This document shows positions 1-12,839 of a stretch of DNA of 64,000 nt, piece after piece. Source of the DNA: Lyophyllum atratum (taxonomy: Eukaryota; Basidiomycota; Agaricomycetes; Agaricales; Lyophyllaceae). The position numbers and the translations under genes are program-made. The notes under the pieces were generated by a model. It did not search any database. It saw nothing but the letters and a program-made list of their open reading frames with translations, and was not told the origin of the DNA. The number at the start of each line of letters is the position of its first letter. The first letter of the stretch is position 1. The stretch is taken from contig JACGCN010000009.1 in NCBI GenBank assembly GCA_014905825.1, forward strand, positions 1,178,001 through 1,242,000, read 5' to 3'.

Positions 1-2514
1 GATGCATACACAGGCGAACGTGAAGGTTACAGCTAAAATTCGAAAGGTTGATTTAATATGATTGGAAGAAAAGCTCGGACTCAGAGCTCACCAAAAATAC
101 ACAGATAGTACCATTCCGGAACTTAGTAGCACATCGGTCAATGTAACTCCTAGGAGAAATGGAATCTGCTGAACAAACCTTGGGGATATTTGGCCATAAG
201 GCGAGCGTGGATATCTGGCGGTTCACGTAAAGACCGTTTGAATTGCACCTTGATCGGCTTGTAGAAGTGTATGATAGCTGTGACACGCAAATGAGCTTGG
301 AGCAGTTGACGGAGGGACCAACACTTTTACCATGCGTTATGGTCGCTGAAGTGGACGGATGATGAGTCCACACATCTGATCGCGGAGGCAGGCTACTCAC
401 CAGCGATGGAAAGGAATGAGAGACCGTATGACACCACGAAAGTTACTCTGAGGAGGTGATGAATGGAATGTTGGCAAAAAATTCCATGCGTGGAACTTAC
501 GACAGATATACAGGGCTGTAATCCCTATACGCCTGAACGCGGATACTAGCCTGCTCGTCAATGATTTTAGTCAAGTTATATGGTCGCCCGGTATTGTCGT
601 AAGCCCTAGATGAAGAGATCCTAACACACAACGCATGTGAATTTAGTACCCGTCGATTTCGCGCGAGGACTCACGGCATGTACTGGCTGAAGAACACGTT
701 GTTGTACTGTCAACCAATGGAATCAGGACATTCGTTCTTTTACCATAAAGGCAAACACAAACGTATAGGATGGGCGTCAAAAACCCTTGTGGAAATTGAG
801 CGTGACGTTTTCTGTCGTCGGAATGAAGTACGTACAATAGAAGAAGAAGAAGCCGATCATAACATTGGCCTCAGCCCACCCTGAACGCCTATGAGATCAA
901 GAGAAGTGAGGCAGAAAATTAATGTTCATACAAGGTGTCGCAAGTCTGGAAAGAGAGATGAGAGGTGAAATCGTAGAAGGCACCTATATAGAAAGCTTAC
1001 GGGCTGCCGATGAACGCAATTTCGTTCCAGTCGAACGTAAGAAGGGAAAATCCCAATCCGCTCCGATAGCCAAACATTTGATTGATTTTCTACATTTATA
1101 GTGATCAGTGTAACATTGTGGACAGGGACCAACCTAAACGTACGACGTTCTTTGGGGCCGCCCAACATACCTACCCAAAGGGTTTAGCGGTGGTTAGAAG
1201 AATATGGCAAAATACGAAATACCCATGTGAAGACACTGAGGTGTGTTAGAACATAAATATTGATGCATTAGTAAAGCGTACCTCAAAGCCTGGAAGAGAT
1301 ATCCAGGAACGAAATCTGTGTCGAGATTTAAGCATTGATACACCACCAAATATTGCGCACTAACACCATAACGTCGCGCCTACGAATGCGTAGAGAAAAT
1401 ACTTCTCTCTACTCAAACCTTCGTGTTGCCCAATGCCAGCATAGCTTTGGGAGTGTAACGTGTTAAATAGAGCACAAGATACAAGGGCGTTAGGCCAAAC
1501 TGAGCATGGTACATTGAGTGCGGCGAATGGTGCATGTTGAAAATACGGAACGTACTCATCGACGGCGGTGTCACGAGGAATCGGCGAGCAACGCCTCCGA
1601 TCGAGAAGCCAATGAGTTGGGTGGACATGACAAGCAGCCATTGATCTAGAAAGCCCTGATGTTAGACTACGTAGCGATGGCGAGACCAAGGCCATACAAG
1701 TAAATGGAAAGATTTGAGTGTAATAGACCCGCTGAACGGCGATAATATCAGTCGCATAAGCTGTCTGAGCCCCTACTCCGGCCATAATGGTCACAAGCAC
1801 CTGCGGATAACGGCGGGGATACCTTTAGTGATGAACACATATCTGCAGCGCGACGATTACATACATGCTCTTTGATGCTGAAAGGCCCGGGATTGATTTC
1901 GAAGCCGAATATCGTTTTATTTGGAAGAAATCTCGCCCACATACGACCGAGAGGAAATACCAGTAGCTGTGCCACGAGCTTGTTACGAAGAGATTCTGGT
2001 TAGACAACATACTTTGAACGGCAGTGAGATACTTACACTTCCGATTGCGACTGACGGATAGCGGAAGTAGAAGAATTGATTCATTCCTGGTATAACAGCG
2101 GCCCAACAGACTCCAAGTGTCCACGCGCGCAGCGTAGAAGCAGGCATATCCGGGTCATCGAAGTTTGCCACAGCTGAGCGTACTTCGGGGTACGGAGAGT
2201 CATCTTCTATATCATCGAGGACATGTGTAATTAGCAGGGCCAAAAAGAGACTGAGAAATCCAGATACCGAGTACCGAGCTGCTGTCGAGATTGGGGTCGA
2301 AGACATCGTAAATGTCACTCTCGGGGTGAGTAAGAATCGAGGATGCCAGCTTCGAAGCAGAACGACCGAGGCTACCGTCTGAAGAAAGTTGAGTTGCTTC
2401 CGGTAGTAGGCCGCATCGAAGATGCTCACCAATAGATTTTTCCTCGTCTCGCGTATGGTACGACAGATAGACGGTGGCTTGTTGGCCCTCCTCTCCAGTC
2501 CTATTCTCGCTCAT
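1..2514 (-). CDS. OPT-family oligopeptide transporter, 3' part cut by window edge
   Basis: Integral membrane proton-coupled small-peptide transporter of the OPT family. Reading the minus strand from 2514, the N-terminus (MSENRTGEEG) leads through an acidic stretch, EDDSPYPEVRSAV, to the family hallmarks NQFFYFRYPSV, LLVFPLGRMWARFLP, VTIMAGVGAQTAYATD, IGFSIGGVARRFL, GSPLATPWWAEAN and ILYYNNVFFSQYMP. About a dozen short GT-AG introns must be removed. Each junction I traced restores frame: for example the intron at about 1507-1555 joins PPSM to IWPNALVSCALFN, and the one at about 2220-2264 joins DSSSVL to EDDSPY. The frame is still open at base 1, inside a hydrophobic segment after PQVPEWYY, so roughly the last quarter is missing. 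An in-frame ATG at 2544 is possible, but the ATG at 2514 gives the more usual short acidic N-terminus. No disabling change seen. Confidence 0.88.
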
Positions 2515-3242
2515 ATCATCCCTCTCCAAGCGCCTCCCGTTCACACCCCCGCCGAAAGGTGATAATCTACTGGGATGTTCTTCCAGCGCGACCTAGAAGG
2601 TATAATGTTCCTCTGAAGTGGAGGAGATAACTAGCCGGATGAGGTTGGACGAGCGGGTATTCGGGTCAGTCCACGATGGTCCCGTACAATTAGAGATAAG
2701 CTGGTCAGACTGATATGTCCCCCCTGAGAGCCGTGCCGAGCCTTTCCAGGACAGTCGCTGCTTCGTGTGATAGCTCCTCCTCCGAGGGAGGAAAGATAAG
2801 CAGGATAATGGTCGACAGGTGGGAAGTAGAGAGGGAGAGAGCAGGAAGGCAGCAGCGTGAATTCTGCGGGGATAGCTGTGCCTCCCGCTTACTTACCCGC
2901 GTATGCTCAGGAGCTCAAGAAGGTCGAGTCCAAGTCAGGCACAAAACTAAAATCCACGTGCCAGTTTTTTCTGATCCCACAATCCATTCAACTCCATTGC
3001 TCCATCCACTTCAATTAAACCACCTGCTGGCCTTGTCAGTCCTACGCTTTCACATACTCATACGCTCCATACTAACTTGATCCTTCTGTTGCAGCTTGCG
3101 GTGTCAATAGACCTACTTATGGCGTTGCGTATCTCGTCACCCTGTGGGAGGTTTCGGCCCAAATGGGTCATGCTCAATGATGGCTCATTACTTTCAATGG
3201 CCTGAAAAATGATCCAAACGGTGGCGGTCCGCCACGGTGCCA

Positions 3243-4185
3243 CTATATACGACTTGAGGAAGTCTTGAGGATCGTCATGTGCTCAACGTTCAAACCGATC
3301 TCCAGGCCCTCTTGCTCATCGTCTCCGATATCCTTGGTGAACATGCCGCCCATCAAGAACGGTATTGGCCCTCGGCTTGACTTCCCGCGCGATAACAAGG
3401 ATTGACAAAGCAGGTTTCCAGGTCTAATGTTGTTATTAAGGTCCGGCGATTTCGGTCGGTGGAGTCCATCTATCTGAATCGGCCTAGCCCCCACCGCTAA
3501 TAATGGTTCACTGACAGGACTTCCTGCGATCCCACTTATAGCGGCTCCGACGTGTATTTCTGGTGCGCCCAGACTCTGAAGCCCAGTTTGCGGCCCGCAT
3601 CTCTGCCGTTCTATCAGCGCTTCACTTGGAAAATCGTACAGACCTTCTATCACACCGCTCACTGGCTGAAGTCATGCTGGTATGACGGTCCATCTGTAAT
3701 AAGGGACCGTCAATCGCCGCCTGTAGGCGACGGCCCTTACCTGCCCAATAGCTCCCTGCGTGCAGTGTCTGGTAAGTCCATCTTGCTGGTTCCAAGTAGA
3801 TCCATGGCATGTCTACATACAGCGAGACGTCTCACGAATGTCCATCACCAATACGTCTTTCGTGGGCAAGTCTCTGAAAACCTCTCAACAATTCTAGCCC
3901 TGCCCACATTTAACAGAATGTCTCCCTCTGGACCCTGTACTCCCCTAGACGAATGCGGGGGGTAATTTCGAGCTCTCATCTTATGGGTTGGCAAACATCC
4001 ACAGCCGATGAGAAAAGTAGAAGTGTGGGTTTGTGACGTGGGTACGTACAGCTGGCAGAGAGAGAGCTGGCACCTGATTTGCGACAATCCGGACTTCTCT
4101 CGGCTTTCATTATCTTGGGTCCAAGGCCGGATGCGCTTGTTCCAACTAGGGTCTTATCTATCATAATGACAATGACCATCCTCAC
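3243..4185 (-). CDS. Unrecognised possible spliced gene (low confidence)
   Basis: I do not recognise this. The minus strand holds three adjacent open stretches that could be exons: about 4185-3976 (begins MRMVIVIMIDKTLVGTS), about 3965-3845 (contains GPEGDILLNVGRARIVERF) and 3662-3243 (139 codons, ends ILKTSSSRI). The last has ordinary coding composition, with PIPFLMGG and IGLNVEHMTIL. A plausible intron with GTACGT donor lies near 4048. A membrane-protein C-terminal tail is one possibility, because hydrophobic frames occur further upstream at 4400-4500, but I could not build a continuous model. Confidence 0.3.
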
Positions 4186-6229
4186 GGCCTACGCATTGAA
4201 ATGCAGAGTCTTGTCATCTATCCGTCTTAACAGGTCTCTGTGTATCATTCTATCGTAAGCTTACTTCTATCCTTTACATCGTAGGAAATTCTCGCCTCTT
4301 GCGCCACGCACCTCCGGGCACGTTATGGTGAGACACCCTTACAGGCTTGATATGCCCATACGAAGCCCTGAAATCACCACCATACAAACAATTTTATGCG
4401 ATCTTCCGAGCGTTAATTCCGCCAACCTCAGACCTGCATACGCTCCGTATGTGACCGCAGATAGAATTGCCACTGAGGCCAGTCGCATGGAATAAGCGAC
4501 GCAGCTGGCCTTGTCATAGCCCCGTCTTTATATCGTGTCTTGCATCGCTCGAATAAAGTCTCCATGTGCGTGTATCTTGTGTCACCTTCTTTTCCTCGTG
4601 TTCCGAATGCCATGCACATATTCAATGTCTCTGTGCGCGTACCGCGTTGTGGGCTACGGCATGCCTTGCCAGGCAGGTCCTCTGTCGCCGCCCTAGACCT
4701 GAATTACCAAAGGCCAAGAACCAAATGCCTTACATTCAGAACAAGAGCAAGATCTTGATTTCTCACTTCGACCCATCCTTCACCACAGTCTGGGCATTTC
4801 CTCACCGAAATTCGGATACATCCAAGCTCATCCTCGGATCCACTGATCGCGCGGACGATCCTAGAGTAGGCACAATGAAATCATACTTTCCGACGTCCAC
4901 ATCTCCCTGACATGCCTCATGTCATCATCACCTACGGTAATGACAAAAGATAAGCTGAAGGAGGGCTTGAAGTTTTATTATTACCTCCGATATTATCGGG
5001 GACTGGCAACAACTATCCAGGTAGCTGGCAGATGGAAATTTACGACTCTCACCCCTCCCCAAGGCCCACACCCGGACCCCTGGTTACATGTGCTCCTTGT
5101 TACTATTTCGCTCCGGCTACGCTACGCTCCCCTTCCGGCAAAGACGTCCCAGGACGTCCCCCGTAATCAAAGAGTGGGCGCCACAATCTCAGTACGGAGT
5201 CGAGTTCGCTGATCTCCGTTGCAGTCATCACCTTGAAATAATAGTCGGAGTTAGCGGAAACTCGTGTACTTAGGGTCAACATAGGTATATCATCCCCTGA
5301 TCATCCCTTACAGATACTTACTACTCATCCTGAGATACTTACACCTACTACAGCGATCGTCAGGATAGCGAACATGATCCGCGAACCGGCGGCAGCGGTT
5401 GCCGACGCATGTCAAGAATAAAAATATAGAGTTGGGGCCTATGGGCCAAAAGCGCCTCTCAATACAGGTCATCAGGATTCAGAGCACATGCTATCTTTTT
5501 GTCAATGCTGTATCCGGCACCTTGCTTACCTGACACCGTTTACGCAGGCATCTACATTGTTTTGTACTGTTCTACCACATACCAAAGCGACCTGCCAGTG
5601 CCATACACAAGAGAACACCGCTACGAAGATCGTGGCTCGATGCATAGACTATCACTGCTCAATTTCCATTACGGTCTTTGCAGTTCTGGATTTGCTTAAG
5701 GGTCTAACTGCTTATCTCGTTCTCCACAGGGACGATCCCGGAGCTTGGAATGATATCTGTGGGGCTTCACCTGGCTTCACGGTTCTTGAAGATCGTCAAT
5801 GTTTAACCATGTGGACCCTCATGTGTATATCGTAGATCGTATGTACGACCTGTCGTCGTCTTTCTAATAAGTCGAAAACGAAGCAAGACGGAGCATACAC
5901 AGAATGAAGGTAGCTATAGCTATATTACAAGCTTTCGAAGATTGGTCAAAAATAGCGATAAGAAAGCAACTGACAGGATGGGGGAACATGGGACATGGGC
6001 TGGCGCGGGTATATAGATCGTGTCCACTCTAATTTGATAACAGATAACAGGGAAGGACAGGAAACTCTCTCCGGCCGGCTTTTGAATCATCCAGAGCGAG
6101 GTGTTGCCATGTGGAGAGAACTCTCTGTCAAGTCGAGTGCAAGATTAAGCATCCTCAACACCCACTATGGAGTGCGCGGCGTACATGGCAGATGCAGGAC
6201 CATACTTACCCCAGACCTCGGCTACTATC
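4186..6229. other. Stretch without a convincing gene
   Basis: Only short overlapping frames on both strands (longest 115 codons at 5488-5835, plus strand) with no recognisable motif and no consistent splice model. A hydrophobic minus-strand frame near 4500-4380 might be part of a decayed membrane protein linked to the 3243-4185 frames. No RNA gene or transposon end was recognised. Confidence 0.3.
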
Positions 6230-8270
6230 TCAGTATAGCACGGCCATCTCCGCCGACACAATTGCCAGTCCCACTCCAGTCATGACGATCAAGGGCAGCG
6301 TATTCCAATATGCGAACGTCCTCTGCTTGATGAAAATCCCTTTCTGCTGTAGGATCTGTCTCCACAGCAACCCGGCAAGACTTGCGCTGAAAGTGAAGCT
6401 CACGGCACCAATATTACTTGCCACCGCTAGAGAAATAGCAGCCGCTCGATTACTCTCAGGCGACAGTTCCGCAGCCCTGACGATCTTCGTGAGCAGGATA
6501 GTCGCACCGATGTTCGTGCCTGATAGGTTGCACAGAATGACGCCGAGGACGCCGATGAGCCATATGACGGGGAACATCTGCTTCCCGGATGCGCGGACGA
6601 GCCAGTTGGCGAATATCTCAATCCAGCCTCGGTGCGCAAGGCCCTCAATGAGAATGAACTGGGAGAAGGCGAACGGAACGAGTGCGAATGGCAAGCGCGG
6701 GAGTGCGGTGAAAAAGGTGGGGAAGTGGGACGCGTGTTTGGCGTAGGTGGTTATGTAACGGGAACGTATTCGGGCATGCGTTGATTTCGGCGACAGTCCT
6801 TCAGAAGGTTCGTCTACGAGGGTTCGCACAGTAATATTGGTGTTCTGCGTGTTGGACCTCGTGTTAACTCGTGTGTTGGTCGCTGCGGTGGGGAGAGCCG
6901 CGTCATCGAATGCAATGTTGGTCGCCCGCGGGATTGGTATTGGTGCCTTGACATTTTCTCCATTATCGGAGGGCTTTTCTGTGGAATTTCTGCCGCCTTG
7001 CATCTCCAGCGGAATATCTGTCGTAGGGGAGGGGATGACATCGGACCTTTTCCTTTTTGGCCTCTGTCCAAGCATTGGAATGTTTTTAGCCCATCGATAG
7101 TGATCCCAGGCAATGTCGTAGATGAATTTGGCAACTGCAAACGGGAGACTGATCTTCCATACGTCAACGTGGAAGAAACTGACGATGATAATGACAATGA
7201 GACAAGTGCCAAGGAGGACACTGCCGACCCATGCACCAATGGGGTCTAGAAGCACGGACCGTACATCTAGATCTTCCGTCACAGCGAGTCTTCGAGGTAT
7301 GTACTTGGATTTGCGGAATTGGAACCCTAGCGCAATTAGGCACGCTAAGCTGCATCCCAAGAAGGGGAGGATGGTATAGGCAGTAAACGCTGCATTGTTC
7401 ACCGAAAAGCCTTCGCAGATCACGACGTTGGTTGGATTACCAACAAAGAGAACCATGCTTGCTGTGTTCGCGGCGGCGAATTCAGACATGAGCCAGGACA
7501 TGGGGTTTAGCTGAGAAGATGTTGAATTGGAAACATCGTCTTCTGGGAGAACAAGGAAACAGTACCTCGGTCACTTTTGTGTAGTATACAAGGAATGCGG
7601 TCCCGGATAGAATGACAGGATCGTTTCCCAAGAGCACACTCAAGGCGGTCAACATTAGATAAAAGTAGAAGAAGAGCTTGTACCCGTGAGATCCTCCTTT
7701 ATTGCTGACCCAGAAAGCGGCTGCCTGGAGGACTCCTGTGATGTCCAATGTGATTGCCATGTACGCAAGGGAGAAAAAGAGGATGAGGATGTTATACGGC
7801 TTGACACCATCTGTGCCGCTGAACAAGTGGGTGTTAGCTAAAGGCTCCGTCAACCGGCGCAAGAAATAAGATGCTGTAAAACAGTAGGTCATATTCTGAC
7901 TGGTCATGGAGCAGGCTGGAAAACGCCGCACACAGGGGGATGAATTCCTGAGATTGCAAAACATCCGAAGGGTAACAAGAATGGAATGGATAACGCACAC
8001 TATGCCGTCTCTAATCTGCAGGAATTCAAGAAAGTCTCCATGTAAATTTCAAGGGGGAGGAAATGACGTAGGTATGCTCACAACACTCGGTCCAAGGCAT
8101 TGAGCTGCCCATAGAATGGCAATAGCAAGTATTGGCGCAGTCGTAAGGTTGATGTAGATGCGTTTTCGCCCAATATATGGCAGACGGATCGGTATGGACA
8201 CAGGAAGTATCACAAAGATTATCGAGATGATGAACACCACCAAGGTGGCTATGGACTTTCCAGTAACCAT
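6230..8270 (-). CDS. ArsB/NhaD-type (citrate transporter-like) membrane permease
   Basis: Predicted ion permease of the SLC13/ArsB/NhaD superfamily with about 11-12 membrane segments; substrate cannot be told from sequence. Translation starts at 8270 (MVTGKSIATLVVF) and ends in the frame closing at 6230 with EMAVLY. Diagnostic stretches are YNILILFFSLAYMAITLD, GNDPVILSGTAFLVYYTK and MLFVGNPTNVVICEGF, the last being the conserved asparagine/proline re-entrant-loop signature. A long hydrophilic cytoplasmic loop (6750-7050) splits the two halves, as in fungal members. Introns are inferred at about 8016-8082, 7817-7998 and 7505-7565. A 17-nt micro-exon at 7999-8015 joins GPSVV to IRDGIV and then GTDGVKPYN. 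No broken residue seen. Confidence 0.82.
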
Positions 8271-8926
8271 CGTGAACCTTTCCTGGCCGACGATTCACCC
8301 TTTCAACACTTGGTGGACGTCCTATAGAAAAGCAGCAACTTCAGCGCCCTTGAGTAGCCCCCATAATCATGGCGGTATGCAAAGGTGTGGAACAAGATCG
8401 GATCAAGAACGCACAGCATCTCGCCCAGTAATACTCACCAGGTAGTTGATAACCTCCCTCAACACGAAAGCGTCCAGCCTAACGAATCGATGCCTCCCTT
8501 TTCCACAGATAACGATGCTTCAATTGTAAGAGGGAATGCGTCAGCGAATAGCCTCGTTTCTCCGAAGTTTTGGAAAAGGGCAAATTTACACTGACAGAAC
8601 TGTAACATTTTAGCGCCCGGAGATCAGGTGGGATGGCACCGCCTTCAATTTGCAGCATTTTGGTCAGGGGTTGGTTTTGATCTACGGGCACGTTTCCACA
8701 CTTAGCCGATACATCGGGCTCGGCGTTGGGCCTGACGCTGGGAGACGCTGGCTCCGATGCTGCGCCCGTTGCGCGTCTAAATCTATTCCACCTTTCGCGA
8801 CCACACCCTAGTAGCTGAAGAGCTGACACCTAACGCCCTCACCGCGGTCTTGCACAGGATGCAGTCTCCAGTTCCCTACCGGCTTCGTTCTGCCACAGTT
8901 GACTTTGAGGCTTTTCGTAACGTCAT

Positions 8927-11226
8927 GCCCCCCATACCAAGGGATTTGCCTCCTCGTGTTCCCGCACCCAGCCATCGCCACGGCGCTCCTTCCGGTGAGT
9001 AAAGCCTCTTGGTCAATATAAATTGATCGATTATCGCTGGGTATGCTTCTGTTCTTACGATTCTTAGGACCTTGGCCATTTCTTGACATTGATGACCAAG
9101 TGACTGGAAACGGATTAGGTTCTATAGCTCTCACTGACATCACATATCCCTAGGTAGACCCCAAGCAGCTCAAGAACACTGAGCCTTCCCCTCCTACCGA
9201 AGCCTGCGACCATCTCGATGCCCAGAAGTGCAATGGTTGCTGGGCCGGCTATCCCCAATCACTCTTTCCAAACTGGACCCCCGCGCAACAGAGACGTAGC
9301 CGGATATCCAAGATTAAAGACCGGTCGACAGACACCTGCGTTATCCGCTACGTTGATGTTGCTGAGAATGGCCAATTTTCAACGTCAAAAGACCTACCAG
9401 TAACGAATGAAGGCAAGGACGCCCATTGGGAGTTTATGAGAGCACCTGTGAGTGGAGTCTCTGCATTACTCGATTCCACTATTGAAAAGTCTGCTAGCGG
9501 CCTGTAGGTACAAGATTGCGAGCCATGTTCCTAGAAAACCTCTCAGGACCTGTGCTCCAAATGATTGGGACGAAGTGAGCTCCGCCATATCATATCCTTT
9601 TTCTTGAACCACATCTAATTCGTAGTACAGATACAATGTTGAACCCTTTTTCTTCTCTTCGTCTCTTGGGTGGATTCCTGCTAGGTATCAGGAGGAAGTC
9701 AAACCTCATAAGAGTGACCGTACGTTTCTGTCATGACTATGCTGTCTTTCTTCCAACCGCCTCTAAAGATATCACCATAACACTCACTTTCATTCGAACG
9801 ATGCAAAACCCGACTACTTTGTCGCCAAATGCAAAATCAAGCTATACGGAGAGCACGATGAGCCAAGAACAGCGGCCACCAGACCAAGTCATTGACACCC
9901 AAGCACCCCTCTCCATTCGATCGAGTCTGTAACCTCCTCCATCTACATATCCTCAAGCTGATAAGAAGCCCCGAACGCGAATAGGTGACCGCATTCTGCT
10001 ACCTGACCTTCTGGCCCTGCACATGGTACGGACACCCATGAATAGCACCATCATTTCCTACCACCCCAGCGAAGAACACCGCACCACCACTGCATCGTCC
10101 CTACACACCCGGCTAAACGCAGCAGGTCGCTCTGTCTACTGGAATACGATGTTCGCAAGCCATGATGACCCCACTTTTGTTTTCCTGTCTATCTTGTGGT
10201 ATGCACTGTACGCGTGGGATGAGACATTGGAAGTGCTGTACGCTCATATATGTTTTCTGGTACGTAGCCTACTGTTCAAAGTGTCTGGTTAGGGACTCAC
10301 CTACTCTCTAGGAAGGTCGTGTCATCACGACAAACGACATGAACCTCACACAAGAGCTACACGTCATTCAAGCGCATCTTTTACACTATGCCTCACTGCT
10401 CCAAGACTTTCGCAAATCGGTCGAATTCGTGCTAGACACACCATACCCGGCACTGGATAACCCTACGTTCTACTCCGCAGAGAAAAAGGCACGATCGCAG
10501 GAGCTGTTGAAGAAGGAATGTAACAACCTCTCAAGGGAAATCGACAGACTTGAGATGAGTAGGGTGATGCAGGGCAAGAGGCTTAAGAACGTGATGAATC
10601 TGGTAGGGATGCCCGCCGCTTGTCTCTCGTGAACATTCCACTAAACCCGAAACGCAGGGATTCAGTAGTGTGAACATCGAGGATAGCAGGCATATGCGGA
10701 AGCTTACGGAAGCCGCGGTAAAGGATAGCGCAGGTGTGTTGCATTCGCCCTTCCATTTCTACACATCACGTCTGATCGCCCTCAAAAAGCAATGAAGCAG
10801 ATCGCGTACCTCACCATGTTCTTTCTCCCCGCATCACTCGTCGCGGTTCGCACCTCCCAAAACCTTCCTATATCCATAAATTCACTCTCTTCACTACAGG
10901 GAATATTCGGGATGAACGTCGTCGAGATCAACCCTGAGTCCAATGGTACTCTCGTGCAATATGTCGCAACCGCTATTCCCATGACAGTGGTGACGGTGTG
11001 GGTCATCGTAGCTTTCCGGTTCCACCCAGGTAATCCACGGCGAGCAGGACTGCGTGAAGGCGACGCAATGGAGGACTACAATAAAGAAGAGCGGATAGGT
11101 AGATCTGCCCTTTGGAACATGCTCGGTCGCGTTGGGTGGCCGATCATGATTATACTAGAATTGGTCGAGCGACGAAGGGTGAAGACGGGCTCCAGGAGTC
11201 GGGTCCAGTTCGGGTCAGGGATCTGA
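8927..11226 (+). CDS. CorA-like Mg2+ transporter family protein (fungal)
   Basis: Two-transmembrane metal-ion transporter-like protein. The long cytosolic domain includes CNGCWAGYPQSLFPNWTP, AMFLENLSGPVLQMIG, EPFFFSSSLGWIPARYQEEV, TLTFIRTMQNPTT, FVFLSILWYALYAWDE and a predicted helix with LTQELHVIQAHLLHYASLL. It ends in two hydrophobic segments flanking the GMN signature, seen as GIFGMNVVEINPESNGT. GMN is created only by removing the intron at about 10847-10899, which joins LVA to GIFGMN. Other introns restore frame at about 9450-9491, 9577-9630, 9720-9767, 9931-9985, 10261-10311, 10604-10658 and 10735-10790. The ATG at 8927 (MPPIPRDLPPRVP) is chosen because a GTGAGT donor follows and the spliced product stays open; it could lie further upstream. 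Confidence 0.83.
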
Positions 11227-11723
11227 ATTGATTTCTGGGGGATCGCTCACATGGACTGATCTACGGAGAAATACCTACTCATCTATCTCCTCTATACCTG
11301 CCTCAATTTATACCTGCGTCAGTCGCATTGTGCTGCACAAATATCACAAGTATCCTAATATCTACACCACGTACAGATCCAGTCAAATCACCGGGTCAGA
11401 TGATCTATGGGCATCTTAAACGAGTTTCTACTCAGGAGAGATACAGCATATGAGTCGTATCCACTGGGACGCGTGCGCGAGAGTGGGTTTCAACGCATCC
11501 GTATGCTGAGCGAGACCGAGAATGAATGTCAAAATGATATCGATAAAGTACGTCACGCCACATGATTGGCTTCCACCGCATTCCGAGACCAGTCGCGCGC
11601 AAATAGATGGCTTTCAGAACACAAAACGCGTCCATTCTCCACCACACCTGCAAGATTCCAGGTCTGTTCTTGCTGCGGGCTGCACTCATAGCATTGATGC
11701 TAACTACGACGGGAAGCTTTAAG

Positions 11724-12391
11724 ATGCCTTGGCCTCCTGCGCTAGTTCAGCAATTCGATTTGGTTGACCCTGGGACGCCCGATGAAAGAGAATACTATGC
11801 CCCATATAATACACTTTTGCAACTTCTATTCCCGATCGAGCAGAACTTCCTAGTCTCCCCTGAGCCCAAAGGTCCCGTATTCCCCGACACCCGGGAGGAC
11901 GCCACAATCTTTGTTGTCAAGGCGGACGGGCATCCAGTGTTCTGTCTCGAGGTGAAGCCCTTTCGCGACATTTATGAGGTCGGCACACGAGGGGCTGCTG
12001 ACCGCGAAATGCGAGAGAGGTTTCAGCGCCTCGTTGGGGACCTCATTACACCGAAGCTATACGGACTGAGCGCCATGGGTCCGCTGTTCGCAGTGTACGA
12101 GTACACGGCGGCGACATCAGCAGTAGAGCCCAAGGCTATTCCTCCGCATCCAAGGCTGGTAAACGACATTGCCCCAGTGGACAGGTGGGAGAACGATCTG
12201 ATGGAAGACGCAGGCGAGGTAAAGATGAGGAAAGTTGTCCAGGCGGTGAAAGCGATGTGTCAGGCTGCGAGAGAGGTCAGTACCCTTATGTTTCTTTTGG
12301 AAGGCACTGAAACTCGTGATACCCTCCCATTCATTATCTTCCTGGATAGAAGGCCAACATTTTGACTCGTATCGCAGAGACTCAATCATGA
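11724..12391 (+). CDS. Conserved basidiomycete protein with possible PD-(D/E)XK-like core
   Basis: About 200 residues, two exons. Start at the ATG at 11724 (MPWPPALVQQFDLVDPGTPD); the same frame extends upstream to an ATG at 11607, but that part looks non-coding. An intron at about 12275-12348 (GTCAGT...GATAG) replaces a longer false frame and gives the C-terminus ANILTRIAETQS. The segment DATIFVVKADGHPVFCLEVK has the D...ExK spacing of PD-(D/E)XK nuclease folds and is followed by an alpha-helical region with GDLITPKLYGLSAMGPLFAV. Proteins of this shape are common and unnamed in Agaricomycetes; whether the active-site-like residues are functional is unknown. No signal peptide. Confidence 0.6.
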
Positions 12392-12839
12392 AGGTATTGC
12401 ATGTATCGCCGGGTGGCGTTTGCTACGATGTATTGATGGTCACATTCTGGCGCTCTATCTTTGAACGGATGGTGACAACATCCGCGCCCGTCGAGCGAGA
12501 TAACCGGAAAGATATCCGAGAGAGATCAAGCAGACCCGCGATACATCACGGCCAAGGCGACGGATGGAAATCGAGGCTGTTGATACAAACTAGAAGTCGG
12601 GCTCAACTCACCCCATAAGTTCAACTGGTGAAGAAACGCCGAAAGCCATGCTACGAGTGCGGAGAGACGCACTATCGAGCACGACTGTTGATAGGGAAGA
12701 GATATTATTTGTGGTCGCGATCACGTAAATGTAGGAGCAGAGTGTGTGTGACTCCTTAGAGCAGTACGCCTAGAGGGTATAATGATGGTCCAGAAGGAAG
12801 TGAATTGTAAAATGCAGTAGCATGGTCACCTAACTGACA
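12392..12839. other. Intergenic, nothing recognised
   Basis: Between the convergent ends of the 11724-12391 gene and the first BRI3-like gene. One 100-codon frame (12316-12618, plus strand) overlaps the preceding gene's last exon in another frame and shows no coding signature. Confidence 0.5.

Noticed and set aside
1360..1800. Possible frameshift pseudogene in the OPT transporter because adjacent motifs lie in different frames
   Set aside because: Canonical GT-AG introns at each switch restore the family sequence exactly, so the gene is intact as far as the window shows.
2715..3080. 121-codon plus-strand frame MSPLRAVPSLSRTV...
   Set aside because: No motif and low-complexity start; it opposes the better-looking minus-strand frames nearby.
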